Origin: an archaeon
Lineage (GTDB): Archaea; Nanobdellota; Nanobdellia; Woesearchaeales; GW2011-AR15
Direction: 5' to 3'
DNA length: 52,934 bases
NCBI GenBank assembly: GCA_018657065.1
Contig: JABHXU010000017.1
Span: 107,067-160,000 of the forward strand
Below the pieces are notes generated by a model. The model worked only from the letters and a program-made list of their open reading frames with translations, did not search any database and was not told the DNA's origin. The position numbers and the translations under genes are program-made. Below, in pieces: positions 7,598 to 16,293 of the stretch (position 1 is the first letter of the stretch; each line of letters starts with the position of its first letter).

Positions 7598-7900
7598 ATG
7601 AATTTTTGTCCAAAATGTAAATCTCTTTTAATTCCTAGTTCAGGAAAATTAAAATGTAGTAGTTGTTCTTATATTTCTAAAACTAAAAAGAAACATGAAA
7701 TTAAGGAAAAAATTGAAAATAAAAAACTTGAAGTAATAAATGAGAATACTCAATATGGTGATTCAACTGTTCCAATTGTTTGTTGGAATTGTGGACATAG
7801 GGGTGTTTATATAAAAGTTAATTTTCATAGATCTGACGAAGCTCCAACAAGGTTTTACAAATGCGAAAAGTGCAAAAAAGTGTGGAGAAGTAGTAAATAA
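7598..7900 (+). CDS. tfs: Transcription elongation/cleavage factor TFS
   Basis: A 100-aa archaeal homologue of RPB9/TFIIS that helps stalled RNA polymerase cleave its transcript. The N-terminal zinc ribbon uses C4, C7, C20 and C23; the C-terminal ribbon uses C62, C65, C89 and C92. The acidic tip needed for cleavage is present as RSDEAP (D80, E81), followed by the family ending FYKCEKC…W. The spacing between ribbons is short and lysine-rich. An AT-rich promoter lies between it and divergent radC. Confidence 0.92.
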   Translation: MNFCPKCKSLLIPSSGKLKCSSCSYISKTKKKHEIKEKIENKKLEVINENTQYGDSTVPIVCWNCGHRGVYIKVNFHRSDEAPTRFYKCEKCKKVWRSSK

Positions 7901-7959
7901 GATTTTTAATTAAATATCTTTAATAATAAAATTAGTTTATGTTTTAAGGGGGATGAAAA

Positions 7960-9567
7960 ATTTCAGAATTACTCATTAATATTCAATTAGGCATTTGGGT
8001 CTTAATTGTAGTTTCAACTGTAGCAATTCTAGCTAGAAGAATTAAATTACCATATACTTTAGGTTTAATCTTTATGGGGTTGATTATTTCGTTTTTTCAG
8101 TTAAATCAATATGTTGGACTAACTGTTACAAAAGAACTTTTAACACAGATTGCTCCGGAGATTTTTTTTACTATTTTTTTACCTGGATTATTATTTGAAG
8201 GTGCTATGAATTTAGGTACTGAAGATTTGTTTGAAAATATTAAGTCAATTAGTGCTTTTGCAATTATTGGAGTTTTATTAAGTGTGTTTGTTGCAGGATC
8301 AGTATTACATTTTATTTTAAATGTTCCTTGGAATATTAGTTTATTAATTGCTGCAATGATTGTACCAACAGACCCAATTGCAGTACTTTCAATTTTTAAA
8401 AAACAAGGTGTTCCAAAAAAATTAGCAGTTTTATTAGAAGGAGAATCTCTTTTTAATGATGGAACAGGTATAGTTATATTTAGAGTTATTTTAGGGCTTA
8501 TATTAACCGGAACATTTAGTTTAGGTCAAGGAGTCTTAGAATTTATTAAAGTGGTGTTAGGCGGTCTTATAATTGGACTATTTTTAGGATATTTAATTTC
8601 AAAAATAATTTCCAAAATTGAAGATAATTTTATTCAGATAACTTTAACGACAATTTTGGCATATGGAAGTTTTTTAGTTGCAGAACACATGCATTTATCA
8701 GGAGTAATATCTGTTGTAGTATCTGGTCTTATTGTAGGAGAACTAGGAATAAAAAAACTATCAGCTGAATCAAAATTAGAAATAAAATCTTTTTGGACAT
8801 ATGCTGGTTTTTTGCTCAATTCATTTGTATTTTTATTAATTGGACTTGAACTAAATGTTCAAAATTTGCTCATATATTTTATTCCTATTGTAATTGCATT
8901 TATTGCAGTTTTGTTTGGAAGAGCTATTTCAATGTATTTTATTTCTCATATAATTAATAAAGTAGATGATTCAAAACTTGTGACAACATTTGATGAATAT
9001 ATACCTCTTGAATGGCAGCATGTATTGGTTTGGGGTGGTCTTCACGGTGGACTATCAATGGTTTTAGCTTTAAGTTTACCTTCTACAAATATGTTGTTAG
9101 TGCAATGGAGACCGTTTATTATAACAACCGTTTTTGGTGTTGTGTTTATGTCATTACTTTTACAAGGAACTACTATTAGTTTTCTTTTAATATTTTTAGG
9201 AATATCAAAGAAAAAGGAAATTGAATATAATTATGATTTAGAGCAAGCTAGACAATATATGTATATGTCTGCAGAAAAAGAACTTGAGAGCATGAAAAAA
9301 TCTCGGATGATTTCAAAAAAATTATATTCTCAATATTTAAAAGTTCAACGTGACAGTATAAAAAAAACTGAAAGAAAATTAGCTAAATTAATTGATAAGC
9401 ATCCAAGTCTTAAAGAGGAACAAGTTAAAGAAATTGAAAACACAATTTTAATGTCACACAAAAATGCTCTTATTGAAGGATATAAAAAAGGCCATTTTAG
9501 TAAAGAAGTAATGAATGAATTAATAAAAGAAGTTAATCATAAACTTGTTCAAAAGAATGAACATTAA
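7960..9567 (+). CDS. Na+/H+ antiporter, CPA1 (NhaP/NHE) family, probable ATT start
   Basis: A membrane antiporter of about 535 aa with roughly 12 helices and a soluble tail of about 110 residues rich in K/E. Family motifs are PTDPIAVLSIF and GESLFNDGTGIVIF, which carry the transport acidic residues. The first ATG (8074) would cut away helix 1. The same frame is open back to a TGA at 7954-7956 and encodes SELLINIQLGIWVLIVV and ARRIKLPYTLGLIF, a normal CPA1 N-terminus. No ATG, GTG or TTG occurs there, but ATT at 7960 lies 7 bases after GGGGG (7948-7952). Substrate (Na+ or K+) is inferred from the family. Confidence 0.88.
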   Translation: MSELLINIQLGIWVLIVVSTVAILARRIKLPYTLGLIFMGLIISFFQLNQYVGLTVTKELLTQIAPEIFFTIFLPGLLFEGAMNLGTEDLFENIKSISAFAIIGVLLSVFVAGSVLHFILNVPWNISLLIAAMIVPTDPIAVLSIFKKQGVPKKLAVLLEGESLFNDGTGIVIFRVILGLILTGTFSLGQGVLEFIKVVLGGLIIGLFLGYLISKIISKIEDNFIQITLTTILAYGSFLVAEHMHLSGVISVVVSGLIVGELGIKKLSAESKLEIKSFWTYAGFLLNSFVFLLIGLELNVQNLLIYFIPIVIAFIAVLFGRAISMYFISHIINKVDDSKLVTTFDEYIPLEWQHVLVWGGLHGGLSMVLALSLPSTNMLLVQWRPFIITTVFGVVFMSLLLQGTTISFLLIFLGISKKKEIEYNYDLEQARQYMYMSAEKELESMKKSRMISKKLYSQYLKVQRDSIKKTERKLAKLIDKHPSLKEEQVKEIENTILMSHKNALIEGYKKGHFSKEVMNELIKEVNHKLVQKNEH

Positions 9568-9630
9568 ACTAAAAAGTTGTAATTATCTCAACCCAACATA
9601 TTTAAGTCCAAAACACCTATATATTTACTA

Positions 9631-9906
9631 TTGGCAGATGTTGACTATATTCTAAAACTAGAGGAACTTGTCCAAGGAAAAACCGACAAGATTGATTTTT
9701 TGAGAAATGATGATATTCAAAGAGACAATATTTTAGAATGTCTTCATAGACTTTTAATGTCGGGTTATCCTGAAACAACGCCCCAAGGTTGTTTTTTAGA
9801 ATCTGAAAATTATATTATATATGAGCTCTCTCTTAACCACAACAAAACTCCTTCTTCATTTCGTGTTTTAGATTTTGGTGATAAATTTACTGTTTTGAGA
9901 CTTTAA
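9631..9906 (+). CDS. Small hypothetical protein, 91 aa
   Basis: A soluble acidic protein with a helical N-terminal half and a beta-rich C-terminal half (YIIYELSLN, RVLDFGDKFTVLRL). I do not recognise a family. It has a TTG start and no ribosome binding site; the TATA-like CATATTTAAG at about 9597-9606 fits a leaderless transcript. Its stop overlaps the end of the convergent nre gene by 4 bp. Confidence 0.6.
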   Translation: MADVDYILKLEELVQGKTDKIDFLRNDDIQRDNILECLHRLLMSGYPETTPQGCFLESENYIIYELSLNHNKTPSSFRVLDFGDKFTVLRL

Positions 9907-11111
9907 AAATTTGTTAATTTTTTCTGTGTTTTATTTTCCTTAATTAATTTACTTTTCTTTAACCAAAAATCTGCATCTAAATTGTATTTCTTTTTTAAGA
10001 AAACTTTTGCATATTTCATCATTAAATCTTTATCAGAAAAAATAAGAGGTTTACTTTGCAAACAATGTCTAACTGCTTGTCTAACTACCCAAACACCTAG
10101 AGGCATATAGTAATCATTTGTAATAAATCTTAGAGCTAAAACAGATGCTTGTCTTTTTTTATTTTTTAAATATTCAAGAATTGAAAGACGTGTTGCATAG
10201 TATCCTCCTACAGTGTTTGAAGCATATGTTTTTCTTCCTTTATAAGATTCAAAATCTGTTGCAGTTTCTTCTACTCTTGCAGTTTTAGGATTACCAATAT
10301 AATTTTCAAATAATTCATAGCTCCAAACATCACTAAAAAATAAAATTAAATAATAATTTCCTAGGTATCCACCAAAATGAGCAACAAAATCATAATTATT
10401 ATAATCTTTAATTTGAGATATTAATTTTTTTCCAACAGTATCATCAATTGCAGTAATTGACCATCTTGTTGGAACAAGTTTTCTGTTTTTTTCTATGCCA
10501 AGATTTCCTACTGAAATTAATTTAGTTAGAAAATGTTCATCATAACCTTTTTTGTATAAATAATCAATGGCTCCTACAGCTTTTAAATCTGTATCACTAA
10601 CAACTTTATCAACTTGTCTAGGTATTTTGGGATTTTCTGTTATTTTTGCCTTTTCTAAATTAACAGAAGGACCATAAGGAGTAATATCTTGATTGAAATT
10701 AATATTGAATGTAGGTTTTTTATTTAGATGAACTTCAACATCAACTGGTTTTTTTGCTTGACTAATTTCTTGAGTCATTTGTGTAAATTTATCATCAAAA
10801 CTTTTGATATTTACTTTAAATTTTGAATTTACAAGTGAACTTCTTAAATCTACAATTTTAGGAATTTGATAATTTTCTTTTGACCATAATTTAGGTTTAT
10901 CAATGTCTTTAGGAACAGTATTATTAGAAAGAAAACCAACATTTACTTTTGGATAACCATATCTTCCAATAAAAACATTAGGGGATTCACCAAAATAATC
11001 TTGTTTAGCTTTTTCATTGAAAGCTTTTTTTTTAATTAATGAATATACTTTAGGACAATTTCTAAGATGATAAAGTCTACTTCCTCCACAATACAGACAA
11101 GAGAAATCCAT
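9903..11111 (-). CDS. Nre-family DNA repair protein with C-terminal PCNA-binding box
   Basis: A 402-aa archaeal Nre protein; in haloarchaea NreA acts with UvrABC in repair of crosslinks. The N-terminus has the family metal-binding pattern C5-x2-C8…HLRNCP. It continues with ESPNVFIGRYGYPKVNVG, the Nre signature, and a long conserved body with TARVEE…YKGRKTYASNTVGGYYA (in parts). The last seven residues, QKKLTNF, fit a PCNA-interacting motif (Q-x-x-L-x-x-F), which is known for NreA. A TATA-like TATATATTTAC-type sequence lies upstream near 11135-11145. Confidence 0.9.
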   Translation of the reverse strand: MDFSCLYCGGSRLYHLRNCPKVYSLIKKKAFNEKAKQDYFGESPNVFIGRYGYPKVNVGFLSNNTVPKDIDKPKLWSKENYQIPKIVDLRSSLVNSKFKVNIKSFDDKFTQMTQEISQAKKPVDVEVHLNKKPTFNINFNQDITPYGPSVNLEKAKITENPKIPRQVDKVVSDTDLKAVGAIDYLYKKGYDEHFLTKLISVGNLGIEKNRKLVPTRWSITAIDDTVGKKLISQIKDYNNYDFVAHFGGYLGNYYLILFFSDVWSYELFENYIGNPKTARVEETATDFESYKGRKTYASNTVGGYYATRLSILEYLKNKKRQASVLALRFITNDYYMPLGVWVVRQAVRHCLQSKPLIFSDKDLMMKYAKVFLKKKYNLDADFWLKKSKLIKENKTQKKLTNF

Positions 11112-11379
11112 GATTTTGAATTAAAATGAAATGTAAATATATAGTTTATTATATTTGAAATTGACTATATTTTTGTTTTATAAATTATGTAATAATGATT
11201 AATGTATAAATATTCCTCATTGCATAGTATTTTAGATAAAAACTTAATTTGTGGAGAATAAATATAATCTATTTTGATGATATTTTAATTTTTTAACTGA
11301 TTGGTTTAAGTACGTTTAACCTCACTTTTATAACCGATGATATATTACACAATATTAAATTATTTTATTTGTGGTTTAA

Positions 11380-12795
11380 TTGGCTAAAATCAAAGGAAAG
11401 AAAAGCAGTTTTAATCCTGCATTTAAGGAAGATCATTATTTATTTAGGCCTTTGACTGTTTTAAAAAAATTATTTGGTGCACATTTGCCAATATTTACTG
11501 CAATTATCATTTATATTGGGTTAATTGTATCAGATCCTGCTACAAGTCCTTTTTATGCAATTGAAAATGTCTTAATGTATGTAGGGCATAAATATATTTT
11601 GCTTACAATGATTATTGTTTTAGTTGTTGCTTTCTCTGTAGCTATTGGATATATTGCAATAGGATTTAGATTTAATAAAGGTGAAGGAGGAACTGGACTA
11701 GTTTTTGAATGGCTTGGTTCAAAAGCTGCAATGGTTGCAGGAGCATCTCTTCTTACAGATTTTGTTTTAACAGATTCAGTGACCATGGCGGCTTGTGTTG
11801 CTGCTTTGGTTTCTTTTGGAGTTCCAATAAACAGATTTGTTTTAGCAATTATTGTTTTTTTACTTGTTGGAATACTGTTAAGATTTGGAGATAAAGGAAG
11901 AACAGTTTTTGCAATACTAAGTTATGGATTTATTATAACAATTTTAATTACAGCATTTTTGCCAATTGTACCAAATGCACCTGAAGTAGTTCATAGTTTT
12001 AATACGCACAGTCAAGTACCAGATCATTCAAATTTAAAAGGACTTGCGCTTATAACAATATTATTATTTGGTGTTGTTCGAGGTTTTGCTTTGCTTACAG
12101 GACTCGAAGCAGGGTTATCTGCATTATCACATGAAGAAGAAAAACCAAAATACGCTAGAATTGCAATGGGTGTGGGAACAATTATTACAGTTTTAATTTT
12201 TACAACAATTATTACAATTAATATTGCTCAAATTGCACAGATATTTAAATTACAACCTGATCATTCAAACACATTATTTGCAATGTGGACAGCTCTAAAA
12301 ACTAACAATAGTTTTTTACTTGCAGTTTTAGCATTTTTTAGTACTGGAATTTTACTATCTGGAAGCGCAAGTGGAGCAACTGCAGGTGGTGGACTCGTTC
12401 ATGTTCTTGTTAGAACTAAAATTTTACCTAAATCATTTACACATGTTGATAAAGAGCATAATGATTACAAGGCAATGTTAATAGTGCATTCAATTGCTTT
12501 TGCTATTGTTTTATTGTTTGCAGTTGATGAACAAAAAATTGTTGCATTTTATGCAATCTCAGTTTTAATAGAGTTTTTTTTAAGTTTACTTGCATCAATT
12601 AAATATGCAATTAAAACAAAAACATATTATTTATTACTTTCAATTCCAGGTTTTTTAATGGTGTGCTTTGCACTTGTTTTAAATTTCTTTAGATATGAAG
12701 GGTTAGTGATAGTAGGAATAGTATTTGTTTTATCTCAAATTCTTCATAAAAGATGGATAATTGGTGGCAAGAATAAAATTAATTTTAGTCATTAG
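11380..12795 (+). CDS. APC-superfamily permease (amino acid or related solute)
   Basis: A 471-aa integral membrane protein with about 12 hydrophobic helices. A GEGGTGLVFEWLGSK segment after helix 2 and TGLEAGLSALSHEEEKPKYA in the middle resemble APC permeases. The basic soluble N-terminus (MAKIKGKKSSF) should be cytoplasmic. The substrate cannot be read from sequence; potassium-type permeases of the same superfamily are an alternative. The start is TTG, with GTGG upstream. It has its own promoter region at 11112-11379, which otherwise holds only AT-rich sequence. Confidence 0.75.
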   Translation: MAKIKGKKSSFNPAFKEDHYLFRPLTVLKKLFGAHLPIFTAIIIYIGLIVSDPATSPFYAIENVLMYVGHKYILLTMIIVLVVAFSVAIGYIAIGFRFNKGEGGTGLVFEWLGSKAAMVAGASLLTDFVLTDSVTMAACVAALVSFGVPINRFVLAIIVFLLVGILLRFGDKGRTVFAILSYGFIITILITAFLPIVPNAPEVVHSFNTHSQVPDHSNLKGLALITILLFGVVRGFALLTGLEAGLSALSHEEEKPKYARIAMGVGTIITVLIFTTIITINIAQIAQIFKLQPDHSNTLFAMWTALKTNNSFLLAVLAFFSTGILLSGSASGATAGGGLVHVLVRTKILPKSFTHVDKEHNDYKAMLIVHSIAFAIVLLFAVDEQKIVAFYAISVLIEFFLSLLASIKYAIKTKTYYLLLSIPGFLMVCFALVLNFFRYEGLVIVGIVFVLSQILHKRWIIGGKNKINFSH

Positions 12796-12825
12796 ATAAA
12801 GATAAAATTAGAAAAAAATAAAAAA

Positions 12826-13746
12826 TTACAAATTATCATTTAATTGTGGACAAATTTGTTTTTTTCGTGACATCATTTTAGGAATAAATTCTGACAAATT
12901 ATTATTAATTTTTGTATTAAAAATTTTTGTAATTTTATCTTCATTATCAGATATAACTAGTAGTTTTGATCCTTCGTGAATAATATCTGTTAGCATTAAA
13001 ACTATACTATGATAATTATCTTTTTTTAGATCATTCATAGCTTTTAAGATTTCAGGGATTCTAGATTCAATTTCAGTTAAATCAGGTGTTTCAATTTGAC
13101 CTACACCAACTTTTTTACCATTAAAGTCAAAATCCTTGTAATCATTTTTAATAATCTCTATAGGAGTTTTGCTTTTTAAATTTGATTTTGCTTTAAATAA
13201 TTCCATACCTAATTCTTGATAATCTAAACCAAGTTCTTCAGATAATTCTTCAACAAACATCATATCAACTGGTGTAGTTGTAGGACTTTTTAGAATAACA
13301 GTATCAGACAAAATTGCACATAACATTGCAGGTTTTAAATAATCTGGGACTTCAAGCAAATCTTTTTTGAACATATCATAAATAACAGAATTTGAACTAC
13401 CCCAAGGTTTCATTATTACGTATATTGGTTTAGAATTTTCAAATTTAATTTTATGATGGTCAACTAGACCAATTATATTATCATTTTCTCTTCCTTTTAC
13501 TGTTTGAGATTCTTCATTATGATCAACTAAAAACAAGGTTTTTCCTGTTGCATCTTCAAGTTGCTCAGGAAATTCCATCCCAAATCTATCAAAAATATAT
13601 TCTGTTTCAGAATTTGGAGATCCTGACATACAAGCAACATATCTATCTGTTCTTTCTTTTAAATTAAGTAAGGTAGAAAGTGCCATTGCACTAACAACTG
13701 AATCTGTGTCTGGATTTGTGTGACCTATAACATAAACTTTTTCCAT
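12826..13746 (-). CDS. ppaC: Manganese-dependent inorganic pyrophosphatase (family II)
   Basis: A 306-aa DHH-family enzyme that hydrolyses pyrophosphate and so drives biosynthesis. N-terminal HTNPDTDS (H9, D13, D15) and VDHH are the metal ligands; GSSNSVIYDMF follows, and the C-terminal signature SRKKQ is present. It has no CBS/DRTGG insert, so it is the short form. The ATG is preceded by GGGGGTAAAC. Downstream it converges with the APC permease. Confidence 0.95.
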   Translation of the reverse strand: MEKVYVIGHTNPDTDSVVSAMALSTLLNLKERTDRYVACMSGSPNSETEYIFDRFGMEFPEQLEDATGKTLFLVDHNEESQTVKGRENDNIIGLVDHHKIKFENSKPIYVIMKPWGSSNSVIYDMFKKDLLEVPDYLKPAMLCAILSDTVILKSPTTTPVDMMFVEELSEELGLDYQELGMELFKAKSNLKSKTPIEIIKNDYKDFDFNGKKVGVGQIETPDLTEIESRIPEILKAMNDLKKDNYHSIVLMLTDIIHEGSKLLVISDNEDKITKIFNTKINNNLSEFIPKMMSRKKQICPQLNDNL

Positions 13747-13811
13747 AGTGTTTACCCCCGAGTATACTTTAGAGTTTTTTACTAATAATTTAAATTTTAT
13801 GGAAAAATAGC

Positions 13812-15713
13812 CTATTCAACTTCAACAAAAAAATAATATGACGTTCCAATACTATCTTGTCCATTCTCACCAACTAGCATTTGGAAATGATATGGTGTAT
13901 TATCAAATCCAAGTTTATTATTTTCAATAATTGTTGTGTAAACAATATTATTTGCAGCATCGCTTAGTAAAACTTCAAAAAAATTATTGGATTGAACACT
14001 GTTGGAATACATATTAGTGGCAAAACATAAATTTTCATCATAAAATTGCTCTCCAATGGTAAAGTTTGGATGAGTAGCTGAATCAAAAGTATTTGTGACA
14101 CTGTCAGCAGCAGCAGATAAATGACCAATATAAGATTCTTCAGTTGAAATTTGGGTTGAATTTGTACAATTTAAAGTTGCAAAATTAATATCAGAAACCC
14201 TCGCTGCGTAAACTTCTCCACTTGGATCTAAAATCTCCCATTGATAAAAAACTGCTCCTGATGCACTTTCAAGTTTAATTCCTCCAGTAATATTTCCATA
14301 ATATGCTTGCCATGAATTTGTTAAAACATTTGAATCAAAATTAAAAAAAGTTAAATTTCCGGATTCTAGAATTGTACTTGGAGTTGATAAAGCAAATGTT
14401 CCTCTCTCATTACTTATTTCAGTTATATTGGCACCATTCGGAGAATTGTCAAAATTAATACTTGCATATTCATTTGTAGAAAGAGCTGTAAAACCTTGAG
14501 CTGAACCATCACAAGTTACATTATAGTTTTTAATTCCTATTGAGGAAAATGATCTATTATATTTAAAGAGACCAGAGTTAAATGTCATAGACTCTGAACC
14601 GTCTGTAAAATAAATTGTACAACTTGCTCCTGAGATAGGGATGTCATTTGTTATATTTGTATAATTTGCATAAAAATTAATGATTTCATTTATATTTTTA
14701 ATATTTGAATCTGAATCATCAAAAATATGTAACTTTGAATTTTCTGAAGCAGTATAGGTTGAAAAATGAGGAACTAAAAAGCTTAAATTTGCATTGTTTG
14801 AAATAATTTGACAATCTGAACAGTATTCTCCATCTCTAAAAATAACTGGATTAACTAAATTCAAATCATAAAACGTAAGTTTTGCTGTTTTATTTAAAGC
14901 AGTTATGTTTTTTGAGTTAATTGTAATTTTATTTTTTTCAACAATGACGTTGGCGTCAATATCTGCTCCTTCACTTAAGTTAATATTTTCTAAAAATGAA
15001 ATTTTTCCGTAACTCGGAGATTCAATAATAAAATTTTGAATTTTTTCAATATCAACATTATTGAGATTAGTAGTTTCTCCAGAAAATCTAGAACTTTTCA
15101 CAAAAATCAACCATCTTTTTTCACTAATTAAAGTGTTATTTTTATTATCTTTACAAGAAATTTGCCAAGTATATCTTTTAGGCAATAAACTTGTTAAATT
15201 AAATGAATGGATATTGTTTGATGTTATATTGTAGTTTGTTAATACTATTTCATTGTTGATAATAAGTTCGCAGTAGTTTAGACTATTTGATGAATTTATT
15301 TTAAATTCAAATAATGATGAGTTTACGTATTCAAAAAATCCAGAGAGTGGTGCAATTAATGAAATATTAAAAGTTCTATTTTGATTATATTTATGAATTT
15401 TTTCTATTTCATCTAAAATTTCTTGAATACTTTTTCTTCTTGGGCCACTACTTCCACTATTACTTTGAAAAATTTGGTTTTCTGTTTGATCTTCAATTAT
15501 TGAACTAGGAACTGGGAAGTTTCTTCCAATTGGTAATTCTTCTGATGTGCTATCTATGTTTGGTTGAATTTCTATATTGTTATTATTAAATTCAAAAATA
15601 GAAAAACCTGTGGGAGTTGGCGTGGTTTTTATTAAAAACATTAAACTAACAAAAACAAAGAATAGACCAATACTTAGGTAAAGCATTCTTTTGGATTTTT
15701 CATTTAATTTCAT
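13812..15713 (-). CDS. Large membrane-anchored surface protein with the shared C-terminal module
   Basis: A 633-aa exported protein. The N-terminal anchor (about residues 8-28, YLSIGLFFVFVSLMFLI) is followed by a Ser/Asn-rich linker, a beta-sandwich region (FNISLIAPLSGF, SLNYCELIINNEIVL), a middle Ig-like part (PISGASCTIYFTDG) and, from about residue 430, the roughly 200-residue module also found at 165-920 and 1-100. The start is set at ATG 15713, which overlaps the stop of the upstream recombinase-like gene as ATGA; ATG 15722 is an alternative. The coupling implies joint translation. N-linked glycosylation sites (N-x-S/T) are frequent. Function unknown. Confidence 0.75.
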   Translation of the reverse strand: MKLNEKSKRMLYLSIGLFFVFVSLMFLIKTTPTPTGFSIFEFNNNNIEIQPNIDSTSEELPIGRNFPVPSSIIEDQTENQIFQSNSGSSGPRRKSIQEILDEIEKIHKYNQNRTFNISLIAPLSGFFEYVNSSLFEFKINSSNSLNYCELIINNEIVLTNYNITSNNIHSFNLTSLLPKRYTWQISCKDNKNNTLISEKRWLIFVKSSRFSGETTNLNNVDIEKIQNFIIESPSYGKISFLENINLSEGADIDANVIVEKNKITINSKNITALNKTAKLTFYDLNLVNPVIFRDGEYCSDCQIISNNANLSFLVPHFSTYTASENSKLHIFDDSDSNIKNINEIINFYANYTNITNDIPISGASCTIYFTDGSESMTFNSGLFKYNRSFSSIGIKNYNVTCDGSAQGFTALSTNEYASINFDNSPNGANITEISNERGTFALSTPSTILESGNLTFFNFDSNVLTNSWQAYYGNITGGIKLESASGAVFYQWEILDPSGEVYAARVSDINFATLNCTNSTQISTEESYIGHLSAAADSVTNTFDSATHPNFTIGEQFYDENLCFATNMYSNSVQSNNFFEVLLSDAANNIVYTTIIENNKLGFDNTPYHFQMLVGENGQDSIGTSYYFFVEVE

Positions 15714-16072
15714 GCGCCACATCCTGCTTTTTTAATGCTTAGATAATTACAACCAATTTTTTGAAGAATTTGTCTAATTCTCCTTGTTGAAATAGAAAAA
15801 AAGTATCTCTTTTTAGATAAAGAAATAGACTTTAGTAGTAAACTTAGTTCAAGAGATATCTTTGTTCTTTTTTCATTTATTTTAATTGTACACGTTGTAA
15901 ACTCGAAATCTTCAAATCTTAATTTAACTAATTTTTTAGGAGAAATTCTTGTTTCAAGAAATAATAGAATTATTGCTCTATGCTCATTATTTGAAATTGA
16001 TTTGGACAGTTTTCTAATTAGTTTAAGATTAATTTTTTTTCTTTTTTTTACAGAGCTTTCGCTATAAGTCAT
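15710..16072 (-). CDS. Cut-down tyrosine-recombinase-like protein (no HxxR, no catalytic Tyr)
   Basis: A 120-aa protein matching the first half of the tyrosine recombinase catalytic domain: HRAIILLFLETRISPKKLVK (R42 at the place of catalytic Arg I), then RFEDFEF, a beta hairpin with KINEKRTKISL and the STRRIRQILQKIG segment that normally precedes the H-x-x-R box. It then ends in KKAGCGA, so H-x-x-R, the H/W and the tyrosine are missing. It can bind DNA at most, as far as the sequence shows. It is translationally coupled to the surface-protein gene. A loxP-like inverted repeat lies 20 bp upstream of its start. Confidence 0.65.
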   Translation of the reverse strand: MTYSESSVKKRKKINLKLIRKLSKSISNNEHRAIILLFLETRISPKKLVKLRFEDFEFTTCTIKINEKRTKISLELSLLLKSISLSKKRYFFSISTRRIRQILQKIGCNYLSIKKAGCGA

Positions 16073-16091
16073 ATTTTTTTGGCCATTGAAA

Positions 16092-16117
16092 ATCTACACT
16101 TAAAATCTAGTGTAGAT
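16092..16117. repeat. Perfect 9-bp inverted repeat with 8-bp asymmetric spacer
   Basis: Arms ATCTACACT (16092-16100) and AGTGTAGAT (16109-16117) flank TAAAATCT. The geometry resembles a tyrosine-recombinase core site (two arms, 8-bp spacer), but an operator for the gene starting at 16072 is equally possible. Confidence 0.6.
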
Positions 16118-16293
16118 AGGTTTAACTAAAGTTTACAAATAGATTTAAAGCGGAAGGAGTTTATAAATGTTTTTGTCGTCTATAAATCATTAATTGTATA
16201 AACAAAATAATTAAATATATTAATTAATTAAATACTTAATTATATCAAAGAAAAGTTTATATAGGAAGATTAGTCATATTTTTTTGAGGGATT

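Noticed and set aside
12826-13746. DHH-type nuclease or RecJ instead of pyrophosphatase
   Set aside because: The C-terminal SRKKQ signature and the length of 306 aa fit family II pyrophosphatase.
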